Below, piece by piece: positions 34,606 to 45,599 of a stretch of 64,000 nt of DNA (position 1 is the stretch's first letter; every line of letters starts with the position of its first letter). The translations under genes and the position numbers were made by a program. Source of the DNA: Polyodon spathula (taxonomy: Eukaryota; Chordata; Actinopteri; Acipenseriformes; Polyodontidae); assembly GCF_017654505.1 (NCBI RefSeq), contig NC_054536.1, forward strand, positions 91,478,470 through 91,542,469, written 5' to 3'. The notes under the pieces were generated by a model. That model made no database searches and had not been told where the DNA came from. It saw only the letters and a list, made by a program, of their open reading frames with translations.

Positions 34606-35779
34606 CTGAAAAAAAAGATTCCCATAGTAACAAACAAAACATATCCAGATCTGTAGACAAAATATTGATAGTGTCTACATGGTACCTACAGCAGCTGGAA
34701 GGCACGTTTAAAACACCTGTGATATACCACAAGGCACAAAACTTTGTGTATATAATGAATTAGCCGACAGCAGAAGCAGCATAGCAAGCCTATTTTGGGA
34801 AAAAAAAAAAATAATAATTTGCTAATTTAGGACAGTGAGGAAAATGTGTCTGCTTAAGACAAGTTATTTATAACACTTAATGAAATGCTTTACCCTTAAT
34901 CACTCAAAACAAAAACACAGCATTGTGTTTAATTAAATCTTAAGAGCAAAACCTGCCTTACATATTCTGTTCTGGCATTTCCTCGGTATTGTATAAAATG
35001 ATAATTTAAAGGGCAATTAAATCAGACAGGATCTTTAAAAATAGAATTAGAATTTATAACAGTAGTTTAAACGTACTTTTCATGAGTCTACTGCATTTTA
35101 ATGTTAACAGCAAAGGTGAACGTCCGCTGCTTGCCATCTATTCATTTCTCGTTCCCACATTCTTAATCCTAGGCTCTTGGGCTGCCATGGCAACTTCTTT
35201 TTATACTGCATTTGAATTTTAGATATGGTAATTTAAAATACAGTACCGAGATAGACAGCTCTGTTGAATATGTTGACCAATTCAGAGATTCTGGCTATTT
35301 GAAATGTTTGATTTACTGAAGAGTAAAAGTATGCATATTAAGCTAATTACAGTATGCTTTTTTACTCAGCATACAATACAATGATTCACATATTTTCATG
35401 TCTGCTCTTGTCTTATAAAGGCTTTTTAAGTGCTAGATATTTTTATTTTTTTACACTTTTTGTAATTTTGTAGTTCACCTTGAGAAATGACTGTTAAATC
35501 ACTTCTCAATACTTCACCATGATTTCTTAGGGTAGGTGTCGTCCTACTTATGTACAGTGTGATGGAAACTAACAGGGGTATAGAGAGACCAATACTTGCA
35601 CATTTGTGTGTGCAGTAAGCAAAGTGAACATGAGTTACACCCTGCAAAGTTTACAAGAAATACGTTATATTACTATTGCCATGTCCTGTATTGTCCGTAT
35701 TGCAGTGTTATATTTTTATACATATTGCCAACTGTTTACATTTTTTTTTATCCCACAGCAAAAACCCCTTGCCACCCTT
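34606..35779. other. Region upstream of HACL1 relic, no feature recognised
   Basis: HACL1 5' exons should lie from here upstream, but none is visible. The sequence is AT-rich and unique-looking up to the gypsy fragment. Confidence 0.5.
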
Positions 35780-37860
35780 TACCAACCCCCAGGTACTGTC
35801 ATTGTAGGATGGACCGGAGATGGCACCTTCCTTAATGCTACTGTCCACATCGGAGTACCATGCATCGCACTCATCGATACAGGGTCTTCCATCACTATTG
35901 TCTGCCTAATGTGATACACAGAGCCAGGACAATCCCACCCCAGTACAACTGAGAACGGTAACCGGCTCCTACCTCTGCCAGCCCATCAGTTCCACTCCCG
36001 AGGGATTGCCACCCAATATAGCAAGAGGTGCATCATTTGTTAGCAGTTCAAACCCTGCGCCCCACCCCTGCTACCCCCTCAGCCCAACACGGAGCTCAGT
36101 CGGCGGTGAAGACGGTCTGGTGCAACAGTTGCGAGGGGCTGTGGATACTGCTGATTGAGTTCCAGGATGCTGGTCTGAAGAAACTGGCTGCCCTCACCTG
36201 GTCCAGCATGTGATTGACACGGTAGAAACCCGCCCCATTCGCCAGCAACCACACCACCTCCCCTGTCCCGACAAGGAGCTGTGGATCACATATTGTGAAA
36301 GATGCAAGAGACGGATGTCACCGAGCCCTTGGATAACCCCTGGGCCTCTGCGGTAGTGCTTGTACCCAAGAAAAATGGGACTTGGCGATTCTGCATCTCA
36401 ACGAGGCCACAATAAAAAACTCGTACCCCCAACCCCACATTGATGAGTCGCTGGACCTGAAGCCCACCCCAAGACTGCCTTCTCCAGTTCAAGGCCTGTG
36501 CAACATGCCTGCCACCTTTGAAAGGCCTATGGAGCAGGTACTGACAGGCATCCCCCCTCAGCACTGCCTGGTCTGCTTAGATGACCTTCTGGTCCACGCC
36601 GCCACATTTGACGAAGCCCTGGCTAACCTGCAGACCACGTTACAGCGCCTCAAGACTGCCAGGCTCAAGTTGCTTTCTGATAAGTGTTAACTGATGCAAA
36701 GTGAGGTGGCATTCTTGGGACACCGTTTGGGGAAGGATGGGATCAGCCAACCAACACCAGCTGCAGGGATTCTTGGGTCTGGCCTTCATACCCCAGTTTG
36801 ACACCATCGGCGCCCCCCTCCACCAATTACTCCACAACAACCAAACTTTCCTATGGTCCGAGCATTGTGCAAACGCTTTCGGCTCCCTGAAAGATGCACT
36901 GATCCAGGCCCCCATCCTAATGCCCCCAGGACCAGAGTTGCCCTCCCTCCTTGATACCGATGCCATTGATCAAGGACTCGGGGTGGTGCTGTCACAACAG
37001 ATGGCCAGAGGCGAGTGAGTCATTGTATTCTTCAGCCGAGCCTTCAACCGTGCCGAATGCAGGTATTACGTCACCCGCCGAGAACTCCTGGTAGTAGTCG
37101 CTACTCTCAAACAATTCCGACCATACCTGTGTGGAAGACACTTCACCCTGTGCATGACCATGCCTCCCTCCAGTGGTTGGTTAGTTTCAAGGAGCCTGAA
37201 GGACAACTCGCCTGCTGGTTGGAGCAACTCCAAGAGTACGATTTTGTCATCCAACACTGAGCTGGCAATCGCCATCAGAATGTGGACTTCCTATCGAGAC
37301 GTCCCTGCTTGTAATCTGGCTGCTGCCACTATAATAAGAGGGAGCAACAGGAGTAAGAGGAAGGAACCAGGAGAGGAGAGGGAGAGATAGGAAAGGCATG
37401 TTACGAGCTCACCGTTGTTCCAGCCACAGTGGAGAGCAGAACAGGAGCAAGACCTGGACTTGCAGCCCATCTTCCTATGGCTTGCAGGGGGTATGTGGCC
37501 CACTTGGGAAACCATTGGCATCTGCTCCCTAGCTACAAAGGTCTGTGAGCACAGTGGGGAGGCTTGGCCCTCCGGGAAGAGGTCCTGCAATGGTGCTGGT
37601 TTGAACCAGCGTCAAAGAGGAGAGATGGCAGCTGGTGGTTCCCCGTACACTATGCTGCCGACGAGACATGGAGGTTCACTGCTGCCGTTATGATGGCTGC
37701 GCAGCCCGCAAGGGCCCTCCCAGTCAGTCCTGTTTGCCTTTGCAGCAGTTCCCGGTTGGAGCGCCCATGGAACAGTGTCTGACAATGGCAGATCAACGGT
37801 TTCTTCTCCCAGTTCGGAGCCCCCCAAGAGTTGCACTCTGACCAAGGAGAAACTTCATTT
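35780..37860 (+). mobile_element. Ty3/gypsy fragment, plus strand: PR-RT-RH-INT
   Basis: Protease CIALIDTGSSITIV lies at about 35,865-35,907. RT pieces are PLDNPWASAVVLVPKKNGTW (about 36,325), ATFERPMEQVL and the catalytic VCLDDLLVHAATF (about 36,570-36,610), and VAFLGHRLGKDGI. RNase H includes LDTDAIDQGLGVVLSQQ (about 36,955) and FSRAFNRAECRYYVTRRELL. An integrase piece FFSQFGAPQELHSDQGE ends the fragment near 37,850. The order is standard for Ty3/gypsy. Frameshifts and deletions abound and no LTR is attached. Confidence 0.85.
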
Positions 37861-39960
37861 CCCAGTGTTTCTCCATTTCACAGCTGAACTTGCGCATTAA
37901 AGTGAAAAGAAATACTTCATTTCCCAGTCTTCAGACCAGCTGCTTGCAGTGCGTAGGTGGGTCAGAGCTTCTTCAAAGGTAATAGCGTGGACCAGCAAAT
38001 CATCAAGGTACTCCAATGAGCGTCCGCTCCATCAGGCGCTCGAATGTCGCAGGTGCGTTACAGAGTCTGAAAGGAAGAACCTTGAATTGCCAGTCAGCAT
38101 CCAGTGGAGAAGGCTTTCTTGGGGCAGGCGACGCTGTCGAGCTCCACCTGCCAGTACCCGCTTCTCAGATCCAGGGAGAAGAACCAGGCAGAGCTGGCAA
38201 CCAGGACGAAGGACTTATCTTTGCGAGGCAGGGGGTAAGAATCCTTCTTGGTGACATTACTGAGGCGGTGTTGTCTTGGGCACCAGGACAACAGGGGACC
38301 CCCAGGGCTGCTTGATGGTTCTTTGACGTCGGTGGCCTGCATCTCTTGCAGCATCTGGTTGGCTACCTCTTGTTAGGTTATGGTGAGATGCCGTGGGGGT
38401 TGGCGAATGGGGCGGGTGTCCCCCATGTCAATGGAGTGCTCACTAAGTGGGTGCACCCCGTCTCTATCGGCTATGCAGCAAAGAGGTCAGGGAACTCGGA
38501 AAGCAACAGCCGGTCACATTGATCGCTTCTAGCCCTTCACAGTTCAAGTCCAGGCCTAGGATGGAGGGATCTTGAACGGCAGCTATCCAGACTTCATGGT
38601 GGTATTCGTAGCCTCCACATTTGATCCTCAATCAAATGTGGAGATCCTCGCACTTCTATGGGGGCTAGTTCACCAGTCACCGTCCGTAGCCAGACAGTCA
38701 CTCAGGTTTTCCAGTCAGTGCGGGTTTGGTGGGTGACATCAGGGTGGACGACACTTATAGAAAAGCCTGTATCGATAAGAGCTGTGCACGGTACGTCTTC
38801 GATCTTGACTGGGGTGTATAGGAAGGCTTCTTCTTCGGTGCGCCCTACAGCAGCAGGAACAGATGTCAAAGTGCAGCTTTGGGGGTCGGGAGGTGGGGTC
38901 TGCATCTTCCCCTCTATGCGGACCTGTTCTCTTTTCCCAAAGCCTGACAGGCATCGGTCTCAGCGTCAGTAGATCCTCTTTATGTCCCGCACCCTCTCAT
39001 TGTTCCACGGTCTGTTCTTAAGTATGTAAGGCCCCCTCTCACTCTCCTGTTCTTGCTTGATCCAGGAAATTTGGAGGTTTCTGTAACTGATTTTGCAGCA
39101 GCAGGCTAGACTTGCTTTCTGTAATTCGCCTCTTCAGGGCCCTTAAAAGGACTCTGTAGTCAGCTCTTTCCTCAGGTTCCAAATCCAGTAGTATCTCTAG
39201 TGTGGCTCCTTCAAGTGGTGGGTTAGATAAGATGCCTTCATGACGAGCTCCAGCCGCGCTCAGTGGCTGAGAGCGCAAACTGGGCCAGGAAGGGTTCAGG
39301 CGATGTCTGCCCGGAGAAGGGGGGGGGGGGGGTTCAGTTTAGGGCAGGAGAGGGTGTGTGCCTGAAGCAGCAGTGCAGTAGCAGGGTTTGTCGGTATGGT
39401 GGATGTAGGGGCCGGTGATGGGGTGGTAGTAGTAGGTAGTGGCCTCTTGCTGTGTTCAATTAACAGCTGCTCAAACTGTTTCAGCAGGGTCTAGAGGTGA
39501 ACTTGGGCAGCCAGAGGCGAGGGTCTTGGTTGGTCTGCTCCAACCACTGACTCAGTGCAGGACATCTGTAGTTTTGAGGGTCTGGAGGCTGTTGCATTGG
39601 TGGGGGTCTGTTTTGGCTCTGCAGCTGTTCCAGGTCGAGCTTCTGGGGAAGCAGCGTAAAGCAGAGTTCTGGGGGCGGCACGTCTCGCAGCAGGGTAAAC
39701 TCCTTCTCAGTATATCGGCAGTGTGGGGAAAGGCAACATAGGTCTGCTTCTTTTTGTCCACTTTCGTGAACACTCCCTCTTCCAGCTTCTTCATCAGCCA
39801 GGCAGCTGCCCATTCTCTGTTCCCTGCTTCTAGGGTGTTCAAATCCAACCTCTTCATATGCCACTGTTCCCACCACCCCCCCCCCCCCCCCCCCCCCCGC
39901 AAGTTCAGTACAGAGCACTCAAAGTCCCAATTCTCAGTTTCATTGACCCTGCACTACAAT
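37861..39960 (-). mobile_element. Ty3/gypsy fragment, minus strand: gag-PR-RT
   Basis: Read on the minus strand from about 39,960. Gag-like frames occupy 39,918-39,040 (including LLDLEPEERADYRVLLRALK). Protease is CTALIDTGFSISVVHPDV (about 38,760-38,810). RT is AWFFSLDLRSGYWQVELDS (about 38,180), PATFERLMER and LDDLLVHA (about 37,990-38,060). It stops near 37,920 and meets the plus-strand fragment tail to tail. The two pieces look like the same or a closely related family. A run of about 20 C lies at 39,878-39,898. Confidence 0.82.
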
Positions 39961-40144
39961 ACACTCAAGGAGTCTTTTTGTAAAAAGGTAGAGATGTTTC
40001 GTAAGTGTATTGAATGAAAGACTCATTAACATGTGAAGCTCTGAGCTTTATATAAAAAGAGTACAGTAAGTGATAGAACCCAATTTCACGTTGTGACTTT
40101 TTAGTTTGTTTGTAAAACATCTCAATAACAAAGAGATAGCACTG

Positions 40145-40680
40145 TTGCAGCAGCAAAGGTCATTCAAAATGACAAGATTCAGAACTGGGCAGACACATGG
40201 CGAATTACATTTTATAGAAAAAACTGTAAGGTACTGCACACAGGCAATAAAAAATGTGCATTAGAATATTGCATTATTAATATTGCATTATTATATTAGA
40301 GATACCGAAATTGAAGAAGGAATCTATGAAAAAGACCTAGGAGTTTTTGTTGAATCAGAAATGTCTTCATCTAGACAATGCGGGGAAGCTATACAAAAGG
40401 CCAACAAGATGCTCGGATATATTATGAAAAGTGTTGATTTTAAATCAAGGGAAGTAATGTTAAAACTGTACAATGCATTAGTAAGACCTCATCTAGAATA
40501 TTGTGTTGAGTTCTGGTCACCTTGCTACAAAAAGGATATTACTGCTGTAGAAAGAGTGCACAGAAGGGCGACCAGAATTATTCCGGGTTTAAAAGGCATG
40601 TCATATGCAGACAGGCTAAAAGAATTGAATCTATTCAGTCTTGAGCAAAGAAGATTACAGGGTGACCTGATTTAAGCATT
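40145..40680 (+). mobile_element. Fragment of the CR1-like LINE (RT C-terminal part)
   Basis: It corresponds to about 28,050-28,565 of the LINE copy. It reads EIEEGIYEKDLGVFVESEMS, REVMLKLYNALVRPHLEYCV and RRATRIIPGLKGMSYADRLK. It has neither the catalytic RT motifs nor the 3' octamer tail, so it is an internal fragment. Confidence 0.92.
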
Positions 40681-41302
40681 CAAAATACTAACTAATGCTT
40701 CATGTCTTAGGTCAAGAATTAATGGTTGTATACAGGATAACAAAAATACACATATATAGACAGAGTACAGAGATTGGCATAGATCCAACTTAACCTTTTA
40801 TTGTGAAATTGTTGAAAACTGTTTACAACTTGATAGAACTCTCCAAAGAATCACATTATTTGTTTGGAGCAACTTCAAATGAAAAAAAAAAAACAGATGG
40901 TGCAACCCTTTAGTGCATAGATTCAGTCAGTACACAAACTTTCACTTTACCTCTTATCACATGATGTGCACGAAGAATGTGAAACTAAGAGCTGAATTAA
41001 ATCCAGTTGTGCCATTCTATAGGCATTGGGCAAATTCATATATATATATTTTTGCATACTATGCATTGGTAGTATAGTGTATGTTCTATCTCATGTGTTT
41101 ATGTTCAAGGTTAAATATCAATTATTCACTGTCAAAAGCCTATATATATTTTAGTCATATTTGAAAAAAAAAAAAAACATTAAAACACATTTTAATTTTG
41201 GTAGTTGCAAATACCAAACCTGAAAGTATGCAAAGAAGGGTTTTCAAAAGGAAATTGCAGCTTAGTTAGTGATTGTTTGAAATTGATGAAATTGTTACAT
41301 TT
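40681..41302 (-). other. Probable 3' UTR of the small secreted-protein gene
   Basis: Downstream (minus strand) of the stop at 41,303. A canonical AATAAA signal occurs on the minus strand at 40,797-40,802, about 500 bp past the stop. The region otherwise holds only A/T-rich sequence and a few A runs. The exact transcript end is not determinable. Confidence 0.45.
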
Positions 41303-41458
41303 TCACACATAAAAACTGTTGTTCTCCAGCTTCTGCCTATATCTGTCATAGTTGGAGTTTATTTTTCCTCCCATATTGCCGAGCAGTTTGTCTTTTCTCC
41401 CCATGCCAACCAGCTTAATGCCTCTTCTGTTAAAGTAGGACTGGAGAATGTTGTAAAA
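41303..41458 (-). CDS. C2orf66-like secreted protein, last coding exon
   Basis: The acceptor CTCTTCACAG is followed by 51 codons and TGA at 41,303-41,305. The exon starts in phase 0 with FYNILQSYFNRRGIKLVGMG and ends YDRYRQKLENNSFYV. Joined to the exon at 42,553-42,672 it completes a 91-residue protein. The block NLFYNILQSYFNRRG resembles, from memory, the DLFFRTLQAYFKGRG block of human C2orf66, and the tail with Y-x-x-Y/N-S-F is similar in kind. It contains no cysteine. Basic pairs (RR, RK) could be processing sites, which is speculative. No lesion is seen. Confidence 0.8.
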   Translation of the reverse strand, partial: FYNILQSYFNRRGIKLVGMGRKDKLLGNMGGKINSNYDRYRQKLENNSFYV

Positions 41459-42552
41459 CTGTGAAGAGAACGGAGAGTTCAAACATGACATCGTGGTCTT
41501 GTTAAACAATCAAGGCTCACTTTCAAGCCATCTACATCAGGTACACTGGTTGAAAAAGTGTAGATATTGAAAAAAAGAATTCTGCATGATCCAGGATGGT
41601 CAAAACAGAAATAAAAGCAGTCTGTTGTAGCCTCATGCTGTAGTTTTCTGTCATTATACAGGCTTTTTTTTTACTGTGTAGTATGCTATATTTAGTATAC
41701 AAAGATAAAAAGACACCAGCAAATTAGACACAAATTATTTTTCTTACTTTGAATCATTCTCGCAGTCTAATTGCAGACTAATATGCTGTTTTGGTAATTC
41801 ACACACAATACCAGCTTTAAAGCTTGTTTGTGCATTTTTTTAAACGAGCATTTCCCAAAAGGATTCCAAGTGCATAGGTTTTATCTTCAGTGCAGGAGAT
41901 GAGTTAAAAGCAAATATTTATTTGTGTGCATTGTAACCTGTTAAGGACATAACTGCATAATAATGTGCACAAACAAGACATGTGAATATAGGAAGAGTAA
42001 AGTTCAGAAAGTAGTCTGTTTATATTGTTTAGCAGAGAGTTTCATGAACTAAACATACAGATAGAAAACTACTAAACTAAATTCAATAAAAAAAAAGAAA
42101 AAACTGCCCAGCATAGGACATTTAGGTGGTACGTTAACCAGTCTCTTCTCTTCGCTTATACCGGGTTTTTTCAATTAAGGGTTACCAGTATTTTGATACC
42201 GGAGTTAAGGGAAGTTTAATCTGTGATGCTTGCTCCAAGTAAAAAAAAAGAATGAATTGCACATTATCTAAAAGAAAATCCCTTTTAATAAGCATCTAAT
42301 TTCCTACAAACAAACAAGCTGCAAGTAGTATATCAAACAGGATTAGTCACGTATTAGAGAAATATTAAAAGAATAATCCATTTTTAAATGATTCACGTTC
42401 CTTCATTTCCAGCATACAAAACTGTAGAATCATAGAAATAATTTCCAGATTAGTATTACATTTACTGACAGATCATATACTGGTATTTAATTTCAATGTA
42501 TTGTTTAACAAAATTATTATTTTAACCAAAATAAAAGTGTGAAATAACTTAC
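41459..42552 (-). other. Intron 2 of the small secreted-protein gene
   Basis: A 1.1-kb intron with donor GTAAGT at 42,552 and acceptor CACAG at 41,459. It is A/T-rich and carries no recognisable transposon. Confidence 0.7.
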
Positions 42553-42672
42553 CAGGTTCCTGTTCTGTGGATTTCCTAGATATTTCCATTCTTCACCTGA
42601 ATCAGGCTCCGGTGTAACACAAGTAGCAAGTAATATAGTCACAAGGACTGCTGCAAACTGAGCATGCTTCAT
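42553..42672 (-). CDS. C2orf66-like secreted protein, start codon and signal peptide
   Basis: After the acceptor CACCCTGTAG the exon begins G-ATG. It encodes 40 codons: MKHAQFAAVLVTILLATCVT, then PEPDSGEEWKYLGNPQNRNL, ending before the donor GTAAGT in phase 0. Residues 5-18 form a hydrophobic signal-peptide core, with cleavage likely before PEPDSG. The E-W-x-x-L-x-N-P-x-N-R-x-L pattern matches my memory of the mature N-terminus of C2orf66 (W-x-P-L-N-N-P-x-N-R-D-L). The start is the only Met before the signal core and lies one base after the splice site. Function is unknown; a secreted peptide or hormone-like factor is inferred only from the architecture. Confidence 0.8.
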
Positions 42673-42821
42673 CCTACAGGGTGCAAAATAAGAATGCACA
42701 AACATACATCTATATCTTGTTTAACAAGTTAAGAAAAAACACATTAAATCATAATCAAACTGACCCTGTTGATATTGCTGATGCATGCATTTCATCAGGG
42801 AGAAGTGTGTGTGTGTCTTAC

Positions 42822-42890
42822 CTGACTGAAGTTTGAAAAGCTTGTGGACACAAAACGCAGGTTTGTCAGCACAAACGATTTTCCTCTGTG
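42822..42890 (-). other. Noncoding exon 1 of the small secreted-protein gene
   Basis: A donor CAG|GTAAGA occurs at 42,821/42,822 on the minus strand, about 95 bp downstream of a TATA box. The predicted exon of roughly 70 bp has no ATG in frame with exon 2. The layout (TATA, short 5' UTR exon, signal-peptide exon) is typical of small secreted-peptide genes. The transcription start is inferred from TATA spacing. Confidence 0.55.
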
Positions 42891-42917
42891 TCCTCTCCAG
42901 CCCTCTTTGCAGCCATC

Positions 42918-42924
42918 ATTTATA
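42918..42924 (-). promoter_or_regulatory. TATA box (TATAAAT) of the small secreted-protein gene
   Basis: On the minus strand GCTATAAATG sits about 30 bp upstream of the inferred start near 42,890 and 95 bp before a good splice donor. Nearby upstream sequence (minus strand 42,970-42,935) shows no recognised factor site. Confidence 0.55.
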
Positions 42925-43847
42925 GCTTGCATTACAATAGCCATCCCACTCTTGAATTGCAATGCGATGAGCGCAGTAAATGAACCCCCCATTGTGACTA
43001 ATAACAGGATTAGCAATTATTCACTGGTGATGAAGGAAAGTAGAGTACACCCAAAAGGAGTTGCAGCAGCAGAATGAAGTAAGAAGGTATATACTGTATA
43101 TGTTATCCTTTATCTATTTGATTGAGATTTAATTTTCCATAAAATACAGCATGTTGTTTTCCTTTTTGGGGGGGGCACAGTCCTGGGCATTTTTTTTACC
43201 GCTTCCAATATAACATTCCCTATTTTGGTGTATTTAATAGTACATGATTTTCAAATGACTATTTCAGGCTGTGTTTTAGTGTTATTGAGCTTTGAACACT
43301 TGATTGCATATCTAAAATCTTATTCCACTTTCAATTTTATTTGTGGTGCTTTAGATTTAATGACCCTCATGTTGTACATTCACTCCATAAAATACAGCAT
43401 GTTGTTTTCCTTTTTGCTAGGTTCCATTAAAACATAAAAGAGGACACACAAACCTGGTACCTTACTATACAATACCAACACTGCCTGAACCCTTCAAATA
43501 AGAAGAGCTGTATTTCAAAGTACCGCTATGCCATTAGAACTAAATGTGCCATGACCACTAGCCATAAAATGTCAATGCAAAAAATGAAGTGATCATTCAC
43601 AATGGTCTGGAGTGCAGTGCAGGAGTGCACAGTAGAACTTCATTTAGATGGGGTTGGGGGGAGACGTTTTACAAAGAACTGATGTAAACAATTGTCCGTG
43701 TTTATTTGTTTCTGCCTTAAAATACCTGAGAATGAGCCACACCAGTCTTTGTGTCACCCTTCTTAGCAAGTACATTAATGCTTACTACAATGAGCGTTGC
43801 AGTATTTTCAGCAAAGCCCATGCCACTCTGGATATGGGTGTGCATTT
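42925..43847. other. Upstream region, no further feature recognised
   Basis: A 32-bp segment including AAAATACAGCATGTTG is repeated at 43,138-43,165 and 43,388-43,418, each followed by TTTTCCTTTTTG, so there is a short direct duplication 250 bp apart. A G-run lies near 43,170. No exon is evident. Confidence 0.5.
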
Positions 43848-44235
43848 GTGGCAGGGCAGAGCCCTGCTCGGAAATGGTGTTTTGTTTGTGTGTTGGTTGG
43901 GGTGGTTGGCAGGGACGGGGGTTAATTCCTATCCCTGTCAAATACATGTGAGAATGTGGCTGTTCCCAAATTAGATAATTGGTGCTAACTGACTAAGAGG
44001 CAGCAGTTGGGGTTGGAGAGAGATAGAGACACAGAGACAGAGGCAGAGACAGACACAGACACAGACAGGGCTCCAGGTCACTTGGGTGACTTGGAGTGAG
44101 GATTTTCTTTTGATTTTGTTGATCTGTGAGCGGATTTCTTTTTTTTTTTATTATTTAAATAAATGCACTCTCTGGCACTTAACTGCAAACTCCTGTCTGA
44201 CCTTCTTGTTGTATTCCACCACCAGTCATCTTGTC
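43848..44235 (+). mobile_element. Possible solo LTR
   Basis: Begins TGTGGCAGGGCAGAGCCCTG and contains a GA/CA-rich middle. It has AAATAAATGCACTC near 44,157 and ends near TTGTATTCCACCA, which is the general layout of an LTR (TG start, AATAAA, short U5). No target duplication and no second copy in this window support it. Confidence 0.4.
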
Positions 44236-44401
44236 ATAGCATCAACAGAGTCCAACATTCTTCAAAGGTATAATTCATAATATCTACATTATTAAAAAAA
44301 TATTCACTTCAAATAACTGTTTAATATACTGAACTCTTATGTATACATTTTGTTATTTTCTATTTATACTTCTGCAATTTAGCATACTATTCCCTATAAA
44401 T

Positions 44402-44418
44402 CCCCCCCCCCCCCCCCC
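44402..44418. repeat. Poly-C run
   Basis: A run of about 17 C. It is a likely site of sequencing or assembly length error. Confidence 0.9.
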
Positions 44419-44719
44419 GAAAAAATAAAGGAAATACCAACTTGAAACAAGATCTACAAGGATATCATGAAAAATGTATGTAGTGCATAAAGGTTCATGC
44501 CAATAGATCATTAGACCTTTAATAGATTGCGCTAGCTGTTCCTGAGATCACATGTTTAATCTCATGGTTGCTCATGGCTGCTGGGACTGGTGCACTTTGT
44601 TTTTATTCTCTTCTTTACTACAGGTAAAAAAAAAAAAAAAAAAAAAAGTCCTTGTTTTGTCTTGGCAGTCATTGCTGTTTTGCGGCAGTGTCATACTGAC
44701 TCTTCACAAGAGGACAGTG

Positions 44720-45560
44720 GACATTGCCTTTCTGCTGTTTATGAGAAGAGTCACGCTGAACCTGAACACCTGTGGTGTGTGCAGCCAGCAGAAAGCGCTG
44801 GAGCACATGAGCAAAAAACTGGAGATATTTGAAGAACAGGCAACTGAGACTTTACGAGACTAGCATAACTCTAATAGAAAAGTATAAAGTGAAGCATATC
44901 GTCTACGCACTGCCTGGATGAATCAGATGCCACTACTGGCTTCTATTCAGATCCAGCAGTCATTTGCAACTGCATTTGGATTAAACTTTCTGGCAGCCAA
45001 TATTCACAGTATTGTCTTGAATATGACCAGCAGTGGCATACCCCTTCACACTCGGTTTACCATTACAACACAGATACTAAGGAAGGCAGGCTTCTAGTGA
45101 CCAAGGTTCCTGTGCTCACAAACAGTGGTGGTGGCTCTTTTAAGAGCAATGTCTGGGATGTTTCCAGTGTGCAGCCCCATCCACAGTCTTCATTCTGTGT
45201 AAACAGAGACCAAGTGTGTGGTGGACCCTCAATTACTAAGATTAAAATCTGCCCAGGCCCCTTCCATGCAATAATGATGTATGATAATTACACGTTTGTC
45301 CCTCTTGTCGAAACACAAGTTGACTTTGACAGTATGTGATGGCCGTTTCTGCTGCCGATATCACATATCAACGTACCAACTCTACCAGTGAGCTCTATTC
45401 CCTCGGTGCTTTTAATGGGCTGCATGCAGTCCATGGTATTTATTACCTGGAGGTGTGCGCCCTGGTTAAGTGTGCTGACTCAAGCAGGGAGAGATGCAGA
45501 GAAGGAGTCATAGAGGCTGAGAGGTGGTTCAGAAACGGCAGAAGCACAATGCTGCATCAA
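44720..45560 (+). pseudogene. BTD: BTD (biotinidase) relic lacking its catalytic core
   Basis: Plus-strand pieces of the biotinidase/vanin family appear in order. First comes the N-terminal block with QQKALEHMSKKLEIFEEQAT (44,779-44,840; human [20 protein letters not shown]). Then YKVKHIVY, and shifted by one base [20 protein letters not shown] and [10 protein letters not shown] (44,895-45,030). Then [35 protein letters not shown] (about 45,265-45,310), and ELYSLGAFNGLHAVHGIYYL with EVCALVKCA (about 45,393-45,480). At least four frameshifts separate them. The ~140 residues between IFEEQAT and KVKH are missing; they hold the Glu-Lys-Cys nitrilase triad. Best match is BTD rather than vanin by FH-x-x-MMYDN and by synteny. 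Confidence 0.85.
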
Positions 45561-45599
45561 TGCCAGTTCTGAGACGTCATAACTCGTCTGTGTGAAAGG

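Noticed and set aside
44720..45560. Vanin (VNN) rather than biotinidase
   Set aside because: Some residues ([13 protein letters not shown]) are vanin-like, but FH-x-x-MMYDN and the position between HACL1 and ANKRD28 favour BTD. Not fully excluded.
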